Shown here: one piece after another, positions 34,669 to 44,282 of the stretch
Layout of the letters: every line of letters begins with the position of its first letter
How positions within the stretch are numbered: the first letter of the stretch is position 1
From: an uncultured bacterium
GTDB taxonomy: Bacteria > Calescibacteriota > Calescibacteriia > Calescibacteriales > Calescibacteriaceae
NCBI GenBank assembly: GCA_938036315.1
Contig: CALHPK010000007.1
Location: 52,876-116,875, forward strand
DNA: 64,000 bases
Reading direction: 5' to 3'
Translations under genes and position numbers: made by a program
Notes under the pieces: model-generated
The model's input: only the letters and a program-made list of their open reading frames with translations
The model's database searches: none
Told to the model about the DNA's origin: nothing

Positions 34669-35841
34669 ATGCGAAGAAAGATATGTGTGGTAATTACATC
34701 AAGAGCAAGTTATGCTCGTATAAAGTCTGTGCTCAGAGAGATTAGGAAGAATCAAAACTTGGAGCTTCAGCTTGTTCTCGGGGCTTCAGTGCTGCTTGAA
34801 AAATATGGTTCTGCAGTGAATGTTATAGAAAAAGATGGGTTCCAACCTGCTTCATATGTTTATATGGTTCTTGAGGGAGAGAATCCCATAACGATGGCAA
34901 AAACAGCAGGTATGGGACTACTTGAATTACCGACTATTTTTACGAATCTTATGCCAGATGTTGTGGTCACAATTGCAGATAGATTTGAGACGATCTCTTC
35001 AGCTATTTCTGCAGCTTATATGAATATACCTGTGGCGCATGTACAGGGGGGAGAAATTTCCGGCTCCATTGATGAAAGAGTAAGACATGCTGTGACGAAG
35101 TTATCGGATATCCATTTTGTGTCCAATGAGAAAGCCAGAAAAAGAGTTATACAGATGGGAGAAGCTCCAGAAACAGTTTTCGTTACCGGATGTCCATCTA
35201 TAGACCTTGCAGCTGAAGTTATGAAAGGTGACAGAAAAATAGATGAGAATTTTTTTGAAAGGTATAAAGGAGTTGGTAAGCCGTTTGATCTATCAAAGGG
35301 CTATATAGTTGTTGTTCAACACCCGGTTACAACTGAGTATGAATATGCTCTTGAGCAAATTAATGAAACTCTTATGGCTATATACCAGTTGAGAATTCCA
35401 ACCATATGGTTTTGGCCGAATGTCGATGCAGGTTCTGATAAAGTATCAAAAGGTATAAGGAAATTTAGAGAATTGTATAACCCTGATTTCATTTACTTTC
35501 TCAAGAATATACCACCTGAAGATTTTTTAAAACTTCTGCTAAATTCTTTCTGCATTGTAGGTAACTCGAGCGTTGCCATAAGGGAGTGCTCATTTATGGG
35601 GATCCCAGCTGTAAATATAGGGAATCGTCAAAGAGGGAGGGACAGAGGGAGGAATGTTATAGATGTTGGGCATGATAGAGAAGAGATAAAAAAGGCCATA
35701 AAAAAGCAAATAGAAGTTGGAAGGTATCCTCAAGATTATATTTATGGAGATGGTGAAGCTGGTAGAAGGATTGCAAGTATACTTGCTGAGGTAGATTTAA
35801 ATAGAAGCAGAGATAAAAGATTTTACGAGATATGGGAATAA
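34669..35841 (+). CDS. neuC: UDP-N-acetylglucosamine 2-epimerase, hydrolysing (NeuC/LegG type)
   Basis: A 390-residue GT-B-fold epimerase. It starts with the NeuC-like CVVITSRASYARIKSVLREI. AHVQGGEISGSIDERVRHA, KLSDIHFVSNE, VTGCPSID and GNSSVAIRECSFMGIPAVNIG match the hydrolysing branch, which releases UDP and forms ManNAc or a di-acetamido relative. It supplies the sugar for neuB, which starts 10 bases before its stop. Whether the product is sialic or legionaminic acid cannot be told here. Confidence 0.92.
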   Translation: MRRKICVVITSRASYARIKSVLREIRKNQNLELQLVLGASVLLEKYGSAVNVIEKDGFQPASYVYMVLEGENPITMAKTAGMGLLELPTIFTNLMPDVVVTIADRFETISSAISAAYMNIPVAHVQGGEISGSIDERVRHAVTKLSDIHFVSNEKARKRVIQMGEAPETVFVTGCPSIDLAAEVMKGDRKIDENFFERYKGVGKPFDLSKGYIVVVQHPVTTEYEYALEQINETLMAIYQLRIPTIWFWPNVDAGSDKVSKGIRKFRELYNPDFIYFLKNIPPEDFLKLLLNSFCIVGNSSVAIRECSFMGIPAVNIGNRQRGRDRGRNVIDVGHDREEIKKAIKKQIEVGRYPQDYIYGDGEAGRRIASILAEVDLNRSRDKRFYEIWE

Positions 35842-36641
35842 GGACAAAAGTAATAGCCGAGGTGGCATCGAATCACGGTGGTGATATAAATATTGCAAAA
35901 AAGTTTATAAGAGTTGCTGCAAGTATAGGAGTTGACTATATAAAATTTCAATCGTGGCAGGTGAGTAAGCTAAGAAAGGATGATCCTCAGTATGAGTGGT
36001 TTTGTAGGGCGGAACTTTCCGACAAAGCTCATTACGAGCTTATAGAGGAGTGTGAAAAATATAATATAAAATTCCTGACGACTTGTTTTGATATAGAAAG
36101 AATTGAGTTCTTGTCAAATCTTGGACTGAGAGAAATAAAAGTGGGGAGTGCAGATTGTGCAAGTTATACTATGATAAAGCTTCTGTCTGAAAAGTTCGAT
36201 CATCTTATTATATCTACTGGAATGCACTATAGTGAGGAGATAAGGAAAACAGCAGAAATTCTTAAAGGGAAGAAGTTTACATTTTTACATTGTGTTTCTT
36301 TGTATCCTACTCCTCTTGACAAAGTCAATTTAAGGAGGATGGATTGGTTAAGGCAATTTACTCCTTCTGTGGGATATAGCGATCATACTATAGGAATTGA
36401 AGCTGTAAAAGCTGCTATTGCTCGGGGGGCAAGCTATGTTGAAAAGCATTTCACGTTAGGGGAATCAGAATGTCCAAGAGCTAATCCGTGGGATGCAACC
36501 CCTAGAGAATTTGAACAAGTGATGGAATTTGCACACAAATGTGCCCTAATACTTGGAGATTCTGATGCTGACTTTGAAATTACAGAAGAGGAGGCTAAGG
36601 CAAGAGAAAAATTTATCGGTAGATTCGGAAGTAATAAATGA
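35832..36641 (+). CDS. neuB: Sialic/legionaminic acid synthase lacking the SAF domain
   Basis: A 269-residue protein equal to the TIM-barrel part of NeuB: VIAEVASNHGGDINIAKK, FIRVAASIGVDYIKFQ, LIISTGMH, HCVSLYPTPLDKVNLR, GYSDHTIG and YVEKHFTLGE. It condenses a ManNAc-type sugar with phosphoenolpyruvate. Usual NeuB is about 340 residues and ends in an antifreeze-like SAF domain that completes the partner's active site. Here the frame stops after the barrel, and the next gene is a methyltransferase. The start overlaps the end of neuC, indicating tight coupling. Confidence 0.9.
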   Translation: MGIRTKVIAEVASNHGGDINIAKKFIRVAASIGVDYIKFQSWQVSKLRKDDPQYEWFCRAELSDKAHYELIEECEKYNIKFLTTCFDIERIEFLSNLGLREIKVGSADCASYTMIKLLSEKFDHLIISTGMHYSEEIRKTAEILKGKKFTFLHCVSLYPTPLDKVNLRRMDWLRQFTPSVGYSDHTIGIEAVKAAIARGASYVEKHFTLGESECPRANPWDATPREFEQVMEFAHKCALILGDSDADFEITEEEAKAREKFIGRFGSNK

Positions 36642-36675
36642 TAAAAACAAAATAAAATAGGGCAATGGTTAAAAG

Positions 36676-37368
36676 ATGGTAAAATTTTCAAAAAAGAAGC
36701 ACGAAGAGGAAGCCGAAAGGTACAGGGATAGAATCGGGGATAGGTTATTCAATCCAGACAGAGTAGACCCTGATAAGAAGCACTTGATTCAGGACGATAT
36801 CCAAAGAGTGAATAGAGTTCTTCAACTGCCTTGTGGTAAAATTGTTCTTGATGTTGGCTGCAGTGATGGAAGTGTTACAATTGAGATAGCTAAAAAGTGG
36901 TTGCCAGAAAAGATAGTGGGTGTTGACATAGCAGGTTCTGCAATAAGGGAAGCTAAAGAGATGAAGAGAAAATTAGAACCTTTCTTAAGAAAGAGGATTT
37001 CATTTTTAAAAAAGTTCATAGAAGATTTGAACTTTCCTGATGATTATTTTGATACGATATATGCTTGTGAAACTTTAGAGCATATCGCTCAGGGGAGGTT
37101 AGAGATTGCTGTTGATAATCTTGTCCGCATGCTCAAAAAAGAGGGTAATATGATCGTTACGGTCCCGAATAGGGATCCAGCTGAAAAGTATGTTAAGGAG
37201 AATCGGGCAAGATGGGATTGGCCCACGCATTATCGCTATTTTTATTTGCATACGTTAAAAGATTTTCTATCGAGGTACTTTACGAACATTGAATTCTTCC
37301 CACTTTATGATGATGAGCAGCCTTCTGAGAGCATATACCTGATCTGCAATTGTACGGGTAAGAAATGA
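36676..37368 (+). CDS. SAM-dependent methyltransferase in the nonulosonic acid operon
   Basis: A 230-residue class I methyltransferase with motif I LDVGCSDGSV, motif II VGVDIAG, and YACETLEHIAQG as post-I motif. A charged N-terminal stretch precedes it. It lies between neuB and neuA, and its stop overlaps the neuA start (ATGA), so it is likely to act in the same pathway, for example by methylating the sugar. That substrate is an inference. Confidence 0.8.
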   Translation: MVKFSKKKHEEEAERYRDRIGDRLFNPDRVDPDKKHLIQDDIQRVNRVLQLPCGKIVLDVGCSDGSVTIEIAKKWLPEKIVGVDIAGSAIREAKEMKRKLEPFLRKRISFLKKFIEDLNFPDDYFDTIYACETLEHIAQGRLEIAVDNLVRMLKKEGNMIVTVPNRDPAEKYVKENRARWDWPTHYRYFYLHTLKDFLSRYFTNIEFFPLYDDEQPSESIYLICNCTGKK

Positions 37369-38066
37369 GATTTTTGGCAATTATACCAGCCCGAGGTGGA
37401 TCGAAAGGTGTCCCAAAGAAAAATATTAGACCTTTGTGTGGCAAGCCATTGATTTACTACACAATAGAATCGGCTTTTGGTAGCAAGTATTTGACAGATG
37501 TTGTAGTATCTACAGACGATGATGAGATCAGAGTAGTAGCCGAAAGTTACGGTTGTAGAACTATTATGCGCCCTAAAGAATTGGCAGAAGATTTCTCACC
37601 TGTTATAGAGGCAGTAAAATATACACTAAATTTTATCGAAGAGAGAGAAAGAATCGGATTTGATTATTTAGTTTTATTGCAGCCTACATCTCCTCTGAGA
37701 ACTGCGGAAGATATAGATAATTCAATAAGGAAAATGTTGGAACTTGGGGCTGATTCTGTTGTTTCAGTTGTTGAAGTAGGAGATAAGCATCCAGCTAGGA
37801 TGAAGAAAATTGTGAATGAAAGAATAGTTGATATTTACGATAGAGAATTGGATTTCGCTCCGAGGCAATTACTTCCCAAAGTTTACATAAGAAATGGAGC
37901 TATCTACGGAGCAAAAGTTGATGTTATCTATAAGTTCAATAGCTTCCGCGGTCAAGATTGTGTGGCCTATGTTATGCCAGAAGAAAGATCTATAAATATA
38001 GATACTGAGATAGATTTTATTTTAGCAGAATTGATTATGAAGAGGATGGGGAAATGTCGGGATTGA
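37365..38066 (+). CDS. neuA: CMP-sialic acid (nonulosonate) cytidylyltransferase
   Basis: A 233-residue nucleotidyltransferase with the start IIPARGGSKGVPKKNIRPLCG, the nucleotide-binding loop of NeuA/KdsB-type enzymes. LLQPTSPLRTAEDID is also diagnostic. It activates the nonulosonic acid with CTP for transfer to a surface glycan. It overlaps the methyltransferase upstream and the dehydrogenase downstream by a few bases, forming a compact operon. Confidence 0.92.
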   Translation: MRFLAIIPARGGSKGVPKKNIRPLCGKPLIYYTIESAFGSKYLTDVVVSTDDDEIRVVAESYGCRTIMRPKELAEDFSPVIEAVKYTLNFIEERERIGFDYLVLLQPTSPLRTAEDIDNSIRKMLELGADSVVSVVEVGDKHPARMKKIVNERIVDIYDRELDFAPRQLLPKVYIRNGAIYGAKVDVIYKFNSFRGQDCVAYVMPEERSINIDTEIDFILAELIMKRMGKCRD

Positions 38067-39022
38067 AAATATTGGTAGCTGAACCAGAGGCTTGTCATAT
38101 AGACTATGTTGAACTTCTCAGGAGCATAGGAGATGTTGATCTTAGGAAGATGTCAAGAAGAGAGTTAATGAAGGAGATAGATAAATATGATATCTTAGTT
38201 ATAGGAGTCGAGACAATAGTTGATAAGAAACTTTTGGATAGAGCAAAGAGATTAAAAGTGATAGGAAGTCATACAACTGGTATAGATCATATAGATGTAG
38301 ATTATGCAGAGAGTAAGAATATCAGGGTCATAACTTTGAGGGAAGCTCCGATAGAGTTTTTAGATGATATTACAGCTACAGCTGAGCATACAATAGCGCT
38401 GATGTTATCTTTTATAAGGAAGATACCGTGGGCATTTGATGATGTGAGAAGAAAAAAGTGGCAAAGGAGTAAGTTTTTTGGGAATCAGTTAAAGGATAAG
38501 ACTTTGGGGATAATTGGGTATGGAAGGATAGGAAGAAGAGTTGCAAGATATGCTTTAGCTTTTGATATGAAGGTTATGGCATATGATCCTTATGGAAAAG
38601 AAGATAAAGATATGATTCATTTGGTTGAGCTTGACTATCTTTTGCAAAATTCGGATATAATTTCAATACATGTTAAATTGACACCTGAAACTGAGAGGAT
38701 GATAGGTTTTAATGAATTTAAGAAGATGAGAAAGAGACCATTGATAATTAATACTTCGCGTGGAAGGGTTATTGATGAGGACGCATTGCTGTATGCGCTT
38801 GAAGAGGGTCTTATATCAGGGGCAGCCATTGATGTTTTAAGCTACGAAACAAAAAGGAGTAATCCGCTTTTGGGGAATAAGCTTGTTGAGTATGCACGTT
38901 CACATAATAATCTCTTAATTACTCTTCATCTTGGGGGTGCAACTTATGAATCAATGAGATTAACGGGACTTTTTATCGGAGAAAAAATAAAAGAGTTTAT
39001 TCAGAAGGAGTACTCGTTTTGA
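38054..39022 (+). CDS. D-isomer-specific 2-hydroxyacid dehydrogenase
   Basis: A 322-residue NAD-dependent dehydrogenase. The nucleotide motif is GIIGYGRIGRRVA. The catalytic Arg is in NTSRGRVIDE, and a late LHLGGATYES supplies the His region. The family includes phosphoglycerate dehydrogenases, but the placement in a sialic-acid-like operon suggests modification or synthesis of a sugar precursor. The start overlaps neuA by 13 bases and the end overlaps convergent asnB by 22. Confidence 0.82.
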   Translation: MSGLKILVAEPEACHIDYVELLRSIGDVDLRKMSRRELMKEIDKYDILVIGVETIVDKKLLDRAKRLKVIGSHTTGIDHIDVDYAESKNIRVITLREAPIEFLDDITATAEHTIALMLSFIRKIPWAFDDVRRKKWQRSKFFGNQLKDKTLGIIGYGRIGRRVARYALAFDMKVMAYDPYGKEDKDMIHLVELDYLLQNSDIISIHVKLTPETERMIGFNEFKKMRKRPLIINTSRGRVIDEDALLYALEEGLISGAAIDVLSYETKRSNPLLGNKLVEYARSHNNLLITLHLGGATYESMRLTGLFIGEKIKEFIQKEYSF

Positions 39023-40686
39023 ATAAATATTTTTCTCCACATATCTACAAGCATTAGGAAATAGCTTGATCTATCGAATTCCCCTCTTGCTCCTTTGAAG
39101 TTGAACCATATATTGATGGGAGCTATGAGTCCCATTTTCATTTTTCTCGCATAAATTTTTTTAGGGATGTATCTTTTAGCTACTTCTCTTAATATGTATT
39201 TTGTGATATAATCTTTGATTTTTAATTCAGATGGAATTGAAAAAGCAAATTCTATTAACCTGTGGTCAAGAAAAGGGGTTCTATTTTCTATTCCAAAAGC
39301 GGCGGACATTCTATCCTCCATCTGCAGCAAAGATACAAGTAAAGTTCTAAATTCTGCATATCCCATATTATGTATTGGATCTGTGAATTTGAAATATTCA
39401 GATAATAATTTTTCAACTATTTCACTAGGCAGTTGGCTTCTGTTTGAAAGTTTTGAAAATCTCTTAAGTGGGCTTCCTAGGTAGAAATCTATTAAAGGTT
39501 TGTAATTTCTAAATTGTTCGATTTCATATATTTTTTGTTCGTGGTAGATAATCAAGTATCTTATGTATCCGGCAAATAATTCATCCGCTCCTTCTCCTGA
39601 TAGAACTATTTTGACATATTCACGAGCCTTCATAGCAAGCATGAAAAGAGGAAGAATACTGAATGATCCTACAGGCATATCTAGATGATAAACTATTTTT
39701 GGCAAGAACTTTTCAAAGTCTTCCTTTTTAGGTTCCACCACTATTAATTCACTCTTTGTTATTTTTGATACATATTTTGAATATTCGTATTCATCGTAAT
39801 TATCTCCGTAAGCGAACCTGCAATAAAAGCTTACAGGGGGCTTGGCTATACACCCTATTAAAGATGAATCTATCCCTCCTGATAAATATATTCCAAGTGG
39901 AACGTCTGCTCTCAGTCTTAATTTTACGGAATCATTTATGAGTTCATCTAGTGTATCTATATATTTTTTTATTTCTCTGTTCCCGAGTTTTTTGTTCGGG
40001 ATTTCTTTATCAAATTTCACATCCCAATACTTTTTTATCTTATATTCTACAAAGTTGCCTTTAATTCCATTTACTATCATGTAGGTTGCTGGATTCAGCG
40101 ATTTTACACCTTTGAAAATTGTTCTTTCGCTAACTGAAAACTGTAAGGTTTCGAATTCTTCTGTGAAATCTTCCTCAACTTTGTTGAGAATTTCTAAGAT
40201 GCCTTTTATTTCTGAGCAGAAGACTATTTTATTTTCATCTTCATACCAGTATAAAGGTTTCTCTCCAGCCCTATCTCTTGCGAGGAAAAGTATGTCCCTT
40301 TTGTAATCAGCTATTGCGAAGGCAAACATGCCGTTGAACTTCTCAAGGCAATCTATTCCCCATTCGATGTATGACATAAGTAAAACTTCGGTATCTGATT
40401 TTGTTCTAAAGGTGTAGCCTTTTTTCTCTAATTCTTCTCTTATTTCGATGAAGTTATATATCTCTCCATTGAATGCTAATATATATTCGTTATTTATTGT
40501 AAGTGGACACAATCCGGGCGAGGTAAGGTCAATAATGGATAGTCTACACATACCAATGTGAGTAAATTTGGTTTTGTGGAAGCCAGTTTCGTCTGGCCCT
40601 CTATGCTTGATCCTGCTTATTATCCTTTCTATTCTGCTATTTTCCAAAGGAATCTTTTTAGAGACTATTCCTGCGATACCGCACAT
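39001..40686 (-). CDS. asnB: Asparagine synthase, glutamine-hydrolysing type
   Basis: The correct start is the ATG at 40686, giving MCGIAGIV with the catalytic Cys2 exposed after Met removal (561 residues); a start at 40716 would bury it. N-terminal glutaminase: RIKHRGPDETG and NGEIYN. C-terminal synthetase: the pyrophosphatase loop SGGIDSSLIG near residue 265 and LSGEGADELFAGY. In a polysaccharide cluster such enzymes may amidate a sugar acid instead of aspartate. Divergent from the GT2 gene. Confidence 0.9.
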   Translation of the reverse strand: MCGIAGIVSKKIPLENSRIERIISRIKHRGPDETGFHKTKFTHIGMCRLSIIDLTSPGLCPLTINNEYILAFNGEIYNFIEIREELEKKGYTFRTKSDTEVLLMSYIEWGIDCLEKFNGMFAFAIADYKRDILFLARDRAGEKPLYWYEDENKIVFCSEIKGILEILNKVEEDFTEEFETLQFSVSERTIFKGVKSLNPATYMIVNGIKGNFVEYKIKKYWDVKFDKEIPNKKLGNREIKKYIDTLDELINDSVKLRLRADVPLGIYLSGGIDSSLIGCIAKPPVSFYCRFAYGDNYDEYEYSKYVSKITKSELIVVEPKKEDFEKFLPKIVYHLDMPVGSFSILPLFMLAMKAREYVKIVLSGEGADELFAGYIRYLIIYHEQKIYEIEQFRNYKPLIDFYLGSPLKRFSKLSNRSQLPSEIVEKLLSEYFKFTDPIHNMGYAEFRTLLVSLLQMEDRMSAAFGIENRTPFLDHRLIEFAFSIPSELKIKDYITKYILREVAKRYIPKKIYARKMKMGLIAPINIWFNFKGARGEFDRSSYFLMLVDMWRKIFIQNEYSF

Positions 40687-40747
40687 ATAATTATTTAAAG
40701 ATAGTATAGTAATCAAATTTTATGAATTTTATGACTGTTTAATAGTC

Positions 40748-40756
40748 TGTTATAAT
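40748..40756 (+). promoter_or_regulatory. Candidate extended -10 promoter for the GT2 gene
   Basis: TGTTATAAT is an exact extended -10 element about 35 bases before the ATG at 40791. The -35 region is weak (TTTATG at the right spacing). Confidence 0.4.
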
Positions 40757-40790
40757 ACACTTTTTAAATTTTGTGATTATTTGTTTTTTC

Positions 40791-41708
40791 ATGGCAAATA
40801 AGGTAAGGAAGAGAAAAATTATAGGTGCCTCTTGTGTGTATAATGAGGAGTATATAATAGGATACTGGGCTGAGAATCTTTCTGAGCTTGTTGATGAGAT
40901 AATCATAGTTGATGATGGCTCGCAGGATAGAACTGTTGAGATTCTTAGAAAATTTCCAAAAGTTGTGGAGATATATATCCAACCTCCTATGCAGCAAACT
41001 GGATATGCCCCTCGCGAGCATATAAATAGAAATATTCTGCAAAGGCTTGCAACAAAAAGAGGCGCAGATTGGATTGTATATCTGGATGCGGATGAGATTT
41101 TTAGCTATAATATGAAAGATAAGATAACAGAGCTAGTGGAAAATGCTCCTGATGATGTTGTCCAATTTACATTCACAAAGGTTTGGCTTTGGCGCTGTGA
41201 ACATCTTTATCGGGTGGATAGACCTGAAAAATTTTTGAAGCCAGCGGAGTGGAGATTTTATAGAAACATTCCGGGTTTGAGGTGGGTTAGTGAGGCAGAA
41301 ATTGGTCCACTGTGGAAGGTAATGGCGAAAAGGTTTCTTGGAATAATAGGTTCTCCAAGGGTTTTTTCCGGGGCCGCGGTTCTGAAAGGCTTGAAAGGGA
41401 GAAGTATCTTTTTAGACGATGTTGTCTTACTACATTATGCATGTGTTAATATGGAGAGAGAAATTAAAAAGAGAATAAAATACGCCATTGGAAGGAGGTT
41501 TTTGTACAAGAAAAAGTCGTTGGATCAGATATGTGATGAAGTCTATAGTGTTATAGATGAAAAAGGACTCACTCTCAAAGCTGTTAATCCAGATTGGTTT
41601 CCTCCAGAAAAAAGAGACCAAATAAAAAAACTTATAAAAAAGAAATTTTTCCCGCAGTTATGCTTTACTTCGGATCCCCTTGAAACTCCAAAAATATATT
41701 GGACTTAA
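40791..41708 (+). CDS. GT2-family glycosyltransferase
   Basis: A 305-residue GT-A enzyme. It starts at the ATG at 40791; an upstream GTG at 40773 would add six hydrophobic residues. The GT2 features are ASCVYNEEYIIGYW, IIVDDGSQDRTVEI and the metal-binding YLDADEIF (DxD). The second half is the acceptor part, without membrane segments. It probably adds a sugar to the surface glycan. It is divergent from asnB. Confidence 0.85.
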   Translation: MANKVRKRKIIGASCVYNEEYIIGYWAENLSELVDEIIIVDDGSQDRTVEILRKFPKVVEIYIQPPMQQTGYAPREHINRNILQRLATKRGADWIVYLDADEIFSYNMKDKITELVENAPDDVVQFTFTKVWLWRCEHLYRVDRPEKFLKPAEWRFYRNIPGLRWVSEAEIGPLWKVMAKRFLGIIGSPRVFSGAAVLKGLKGRSIFLDDVVLLHYACVNMEREIKKRIKYAIGRRFLYKKKSLDQICDEVYSVIDEKGLTLKAVNPDWFPPEKRDQIKKLIKKKFFPQLCFTSDPLETPKIYWT

Positions 41709-41900
41709 CTATTATTTTACTCCTATTTACTTTTCTAGAATATGATTTGGTAATTGATAATATTTTAGGCTTTATCATCACAATCTTATGTTAAATCTTT
41801 GTAAGATTTGTATTTAGTATTTTCTTGTTTTTAGGAGATTTATTGATCTTGAAACACACTCGAAAGTTGTATGTCTCTTTTGACTTTTCTCACTTACTGT

Positions 41901-42911
41901 TTAAAGTTTCTTAGCTAAACGGAATAAGTATCTGAGAATAAGGTATATATCCTTCAGGAATCTGTTTCGATAAGAAACTTTTCTAAGTTTTATGACCCAG
42001 ATATGGAATCTATCACGTTTCAGTGCAGTTTTTATAAGATCAGAAATCACTTCCGGTGAATCTCCTGAAAAGTGTTGCTTTCTTGCTTCATGATAATTCC
42101 TTTTTACAACCTTTTGCGCTAAAATATCTATCTCTGCTGTCCTGTCTGGTAAAGCAGGACGCTCACGGAAAGCAAGAATTTCGAATCCTGCCTTTCTGAG
42201 CAAACTTGATAAGGTTGCTGTTGTGAAGTAGAATGTGTGAACAATCTTAAAATATCCTTCTATACCATGCCTGAAACTAACTCCGTATAAATTTGGTGTC
42301 ATCAGGTATAAGTATCCACCTTTTTTTAGGATGCGGTTGATCTCACACAGAGCTTTAAGAGGATTGGTAAGATGTTCTATGATACCTAGTGCAGTTATTA
42401 GATCAAATTCTTCTTTGGCAAATCTACTTTTCATAAATTCCATCTCATATATTGTTAATCCGAATTTTGATCTTGCAAAGTCAGCTGCTTGTTTAGAAAG
42501 TTCTACTCCAATTAGCCTATTAGACTTGTTGTCAAAGAATCTCAACCACACTCCATATCCAGAACCAATGTCAAGGATGTTTAACCCATTTACTGTTTTC
42601 GGCAAATTACTTATAAGCCAGGAATAAAAGTTTTGATAGTGTTTTTCCCAAGAAGATAAGATTTGTTCGGTCGGACTACTTAGAGCAAGATATTCATTTT
42701 GGTAGAATTTAGAGAGTGCCTGTTCAGTTGGTTGAGGGTTCAAGAAAACTAATCCGCACCTTTGACAAACTACAACGTTTAGGGGGGTTCCCTCTAAGCT
42801 TCCTTTGTGAGCAACCTTTGTTCTGACAATTACCTTGTGCTTATCTGGCGATGTTCCACAATTGATGCAATCAATTAAGGTAAAAAGAGCAGAGAAATAT
42901 TTTATCTTCAT
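41901..42911 (-). CDS. Methyltransferase with N-terminal zinc-binding segment
   Basis: I start at the ATG at 42911 (336 residues). The longer frame to 43055 would run 110 bases into the next, divergent gene and lacks family-like sequence. The first part has a four-Cys zinc site (CINCG and CQRCGL), followed by NPQPTEQALSKFYQNEYL. The SAM domain has LDIGSGYGVW, VELSKQAADFARSKFG and LGIIEHLTNPLKALCEI. Such proteins modify sugars or lipids. The layout matches the gene at 46739. The gene stands alone on the minus strand within the island. Confidence 0.82.
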   Translation of the reverse strand: MKIKYFSALFTLIDCINCGTSPDKHKVIVRTKVAHKGSLEGTPLNVVVCQRCGLVFLNPQPTEQALSKFYQNEYLALSSPTEQILSSWEKHYQNFYSWLISNLPKTVNGLNILDIGSGYGVWLRFFDNKSNRLIGVELSKQAADFARSKFGLTIYEMEFMKSRFAKEEFDLITALGIIEHLTNPLKALCEINRILKKGGYLYLMTPNLYGVSFRHGIEGYFKIVHTFYFTTATLSSLLRKAGFEILAFRERPALPDRTAEIDILAQKVVKRNYHEARKQHFSGDSPEVISDLIKTALKRDRFHIWVIKLRKVSYRNRFLKDIYLILRYLFRLAKKL

Positions 42912-42945
42912 GATAGTATCATAATAGTTATTATCATTGTTGTAA

Positions 42946-44265
42946 ATGATGAAAGATCTTAACATATTTTTAACGATAACGGACGGTTTTGCGGAGAGAA
43001 TGCTTGTCAAAACAGAGTTTTTAAAAAAGCTTAAGAGCAAATGCAACGTAATCATATTTGCTCCAGAGAAAGGGGATGAATACCTCCTGAGGTATAATCC
43101 ATCAGGTTTATCTAGTTTTATTTATTGGTACATCAGAAATTTTATGTACGAAAATCCGGAAAAGAATGAGACTCTCTGGATAAAACTCAAAAATATTAGG
43201 AGAACTAATCTATTGAAGTATTTGATCGTTAGGGTCTTCATTATTCTGGCAAAGCTAAAATTTGTAAAAAAGATTCTCCTGCATATTAATTATCTTCTAA
43301 TTCCAGAATTTTATCAAGAACTTTTCGATAAGTATAAACCAAGCTTAGTTATACTCTCAAGTGGAGGCATTAAAGTTGAAGATCTTCCCTTATTAAAGAC
43401 GGCGAAAAAAAGGAAGATATTAACCATAGGAATTATTCAATCATGGGATAATCTCACATCTAAGGGATATATAAGTCCGAGACCGGATAGGTTTATTGTT
43501 TGGAATGATATTATGAAAGATGAACTTATATTGTTTCACGGAGTCGATGAAGAAGATATATTTGTTTCAGGTCCTATACATTATGATTTTTACTTTTCTT
43601 CGCAAAGCGAAGCTCCCTCTCGGAATCTAAACGGTGGCATCCATCCTGGGAACAAAATTATACTTGTTGCTTCCGCACCTATGTGGACATATAAGCACTT
43701 TGATTGGATAGTTGACATTATCCTGAAGGCGTTAGATGATGGGAGAATAAAATATACCGCTACCGTTGTTCTGCGTCTTCATCCGAATGACCATCCTGAT
43801 AGATATAGTAACATCAAGGAAAGCAAAAATTTGATAATAGATTATCCTGCAGTGTATAAGGAAGGTGTGGGGTGGATTCAAGAAGAGGAACATATCCAGA
43901 ATTTCATCCGCCTTCTGAAGACATCTGATGTTGTTGTGTGTGTGGCTTCAACGATTTCGATAGATGCTGCCTGCTTTGATACACCGATTGTTAACATTGC
44001 CTTTGATAAGGAAGGGTATTTACCTTATGAGCTTTCATCGCGTAGATACTACGACTATACGCACTACAAAAACATTGTCAGGAGTGGAGGAGTAAAAATT
44101 GCCTATAGTCCAGATGAGCTAATAAGCTACATATCACTTTATCTTGAAGATAGATCAGTGGACAGTGAGGGGAGAAAAAAAATAGTTCAGCAGCAGTGTA
44201 AATTCACTGATGGAAGATCAGCTGAAAGAGCGATAAGTTATATTTTATCATTTTTGAAACAGTAA
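42946..44265 (+). CDS. GT-B-type glycosyltransferase or glycerophosphotransferase-like protein
   Basis: A 439-residue protein. The C-terminal half has VLRLHPNDHPDRY, and later SDVVVCVASTISIDAACFDTPIVNI, the donor-binding block of capsule/CDP-glycerol-type polymerases. No transmembrane stretch is strong enough to call. It may use a nucleotide-activated sugar or polyol to extend a surface polymer. It begins 35 bases from the divergent methyltransferase start and runs into the flippase gene, so it is probably in an operon with 44283-47647. Confidence 0.65.
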   Translation: MMKDLNIFLTITDGFAERMLVKTEFLKKLKSKCNVIIFAPEKGDEYLLRYNPSGLSSFIYWYIRNFMYENPEKNETLWIKLKNIRRTNLLKYLIVRVFIILAKLKFVKKILLHINYLLIPEFYQELFDKYKPSLVILSSGGIKVEDLPLLKTAKKRKILTIGIIQSWDNLTSKGYISPRPDRFIVWNDIMKDELILFHGVDEEDIFVSGPIHYDFYFSSQSEAPSRNLNGGIHPGNKIILVASAPMWTYKHFDWIVDIILKALDDGRIKYTATVVLRLHPNDHPDRYSNIKESKNLIIDYPAVYKEGVGWIQEEEHIQNFIRLLKTSDVVVCVASTISIDAACFDTPIVNIAFDKEGYLPYELSSRRYYDYTHYKNIVRSGGVKIAYSPDELISYISLYLEDRSVDSEGRKKIVQQQCKFTDGRSAERAISYILSFLKQ

Positions 44266-44282
44266 TCTTTCACTTTTCTAAA

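Noticed and set aside
39897..39912. AAGTGGAACG segment in asnB
   Set aside because: Only half of the parS palindrome is present.
41794..41810. AAATCTT-TGT-AAGATTT inverted repeat after the GT2 gene
   Set aside because: The stem is short and AT-only and is not followed by a clear T run, so it is not called a terminator.
42911..43055. Longer start for the minus-strand methyltransferase
   Set aside because: It would overlap the divergent gene by 110 bases and adds sequence unlike the family.
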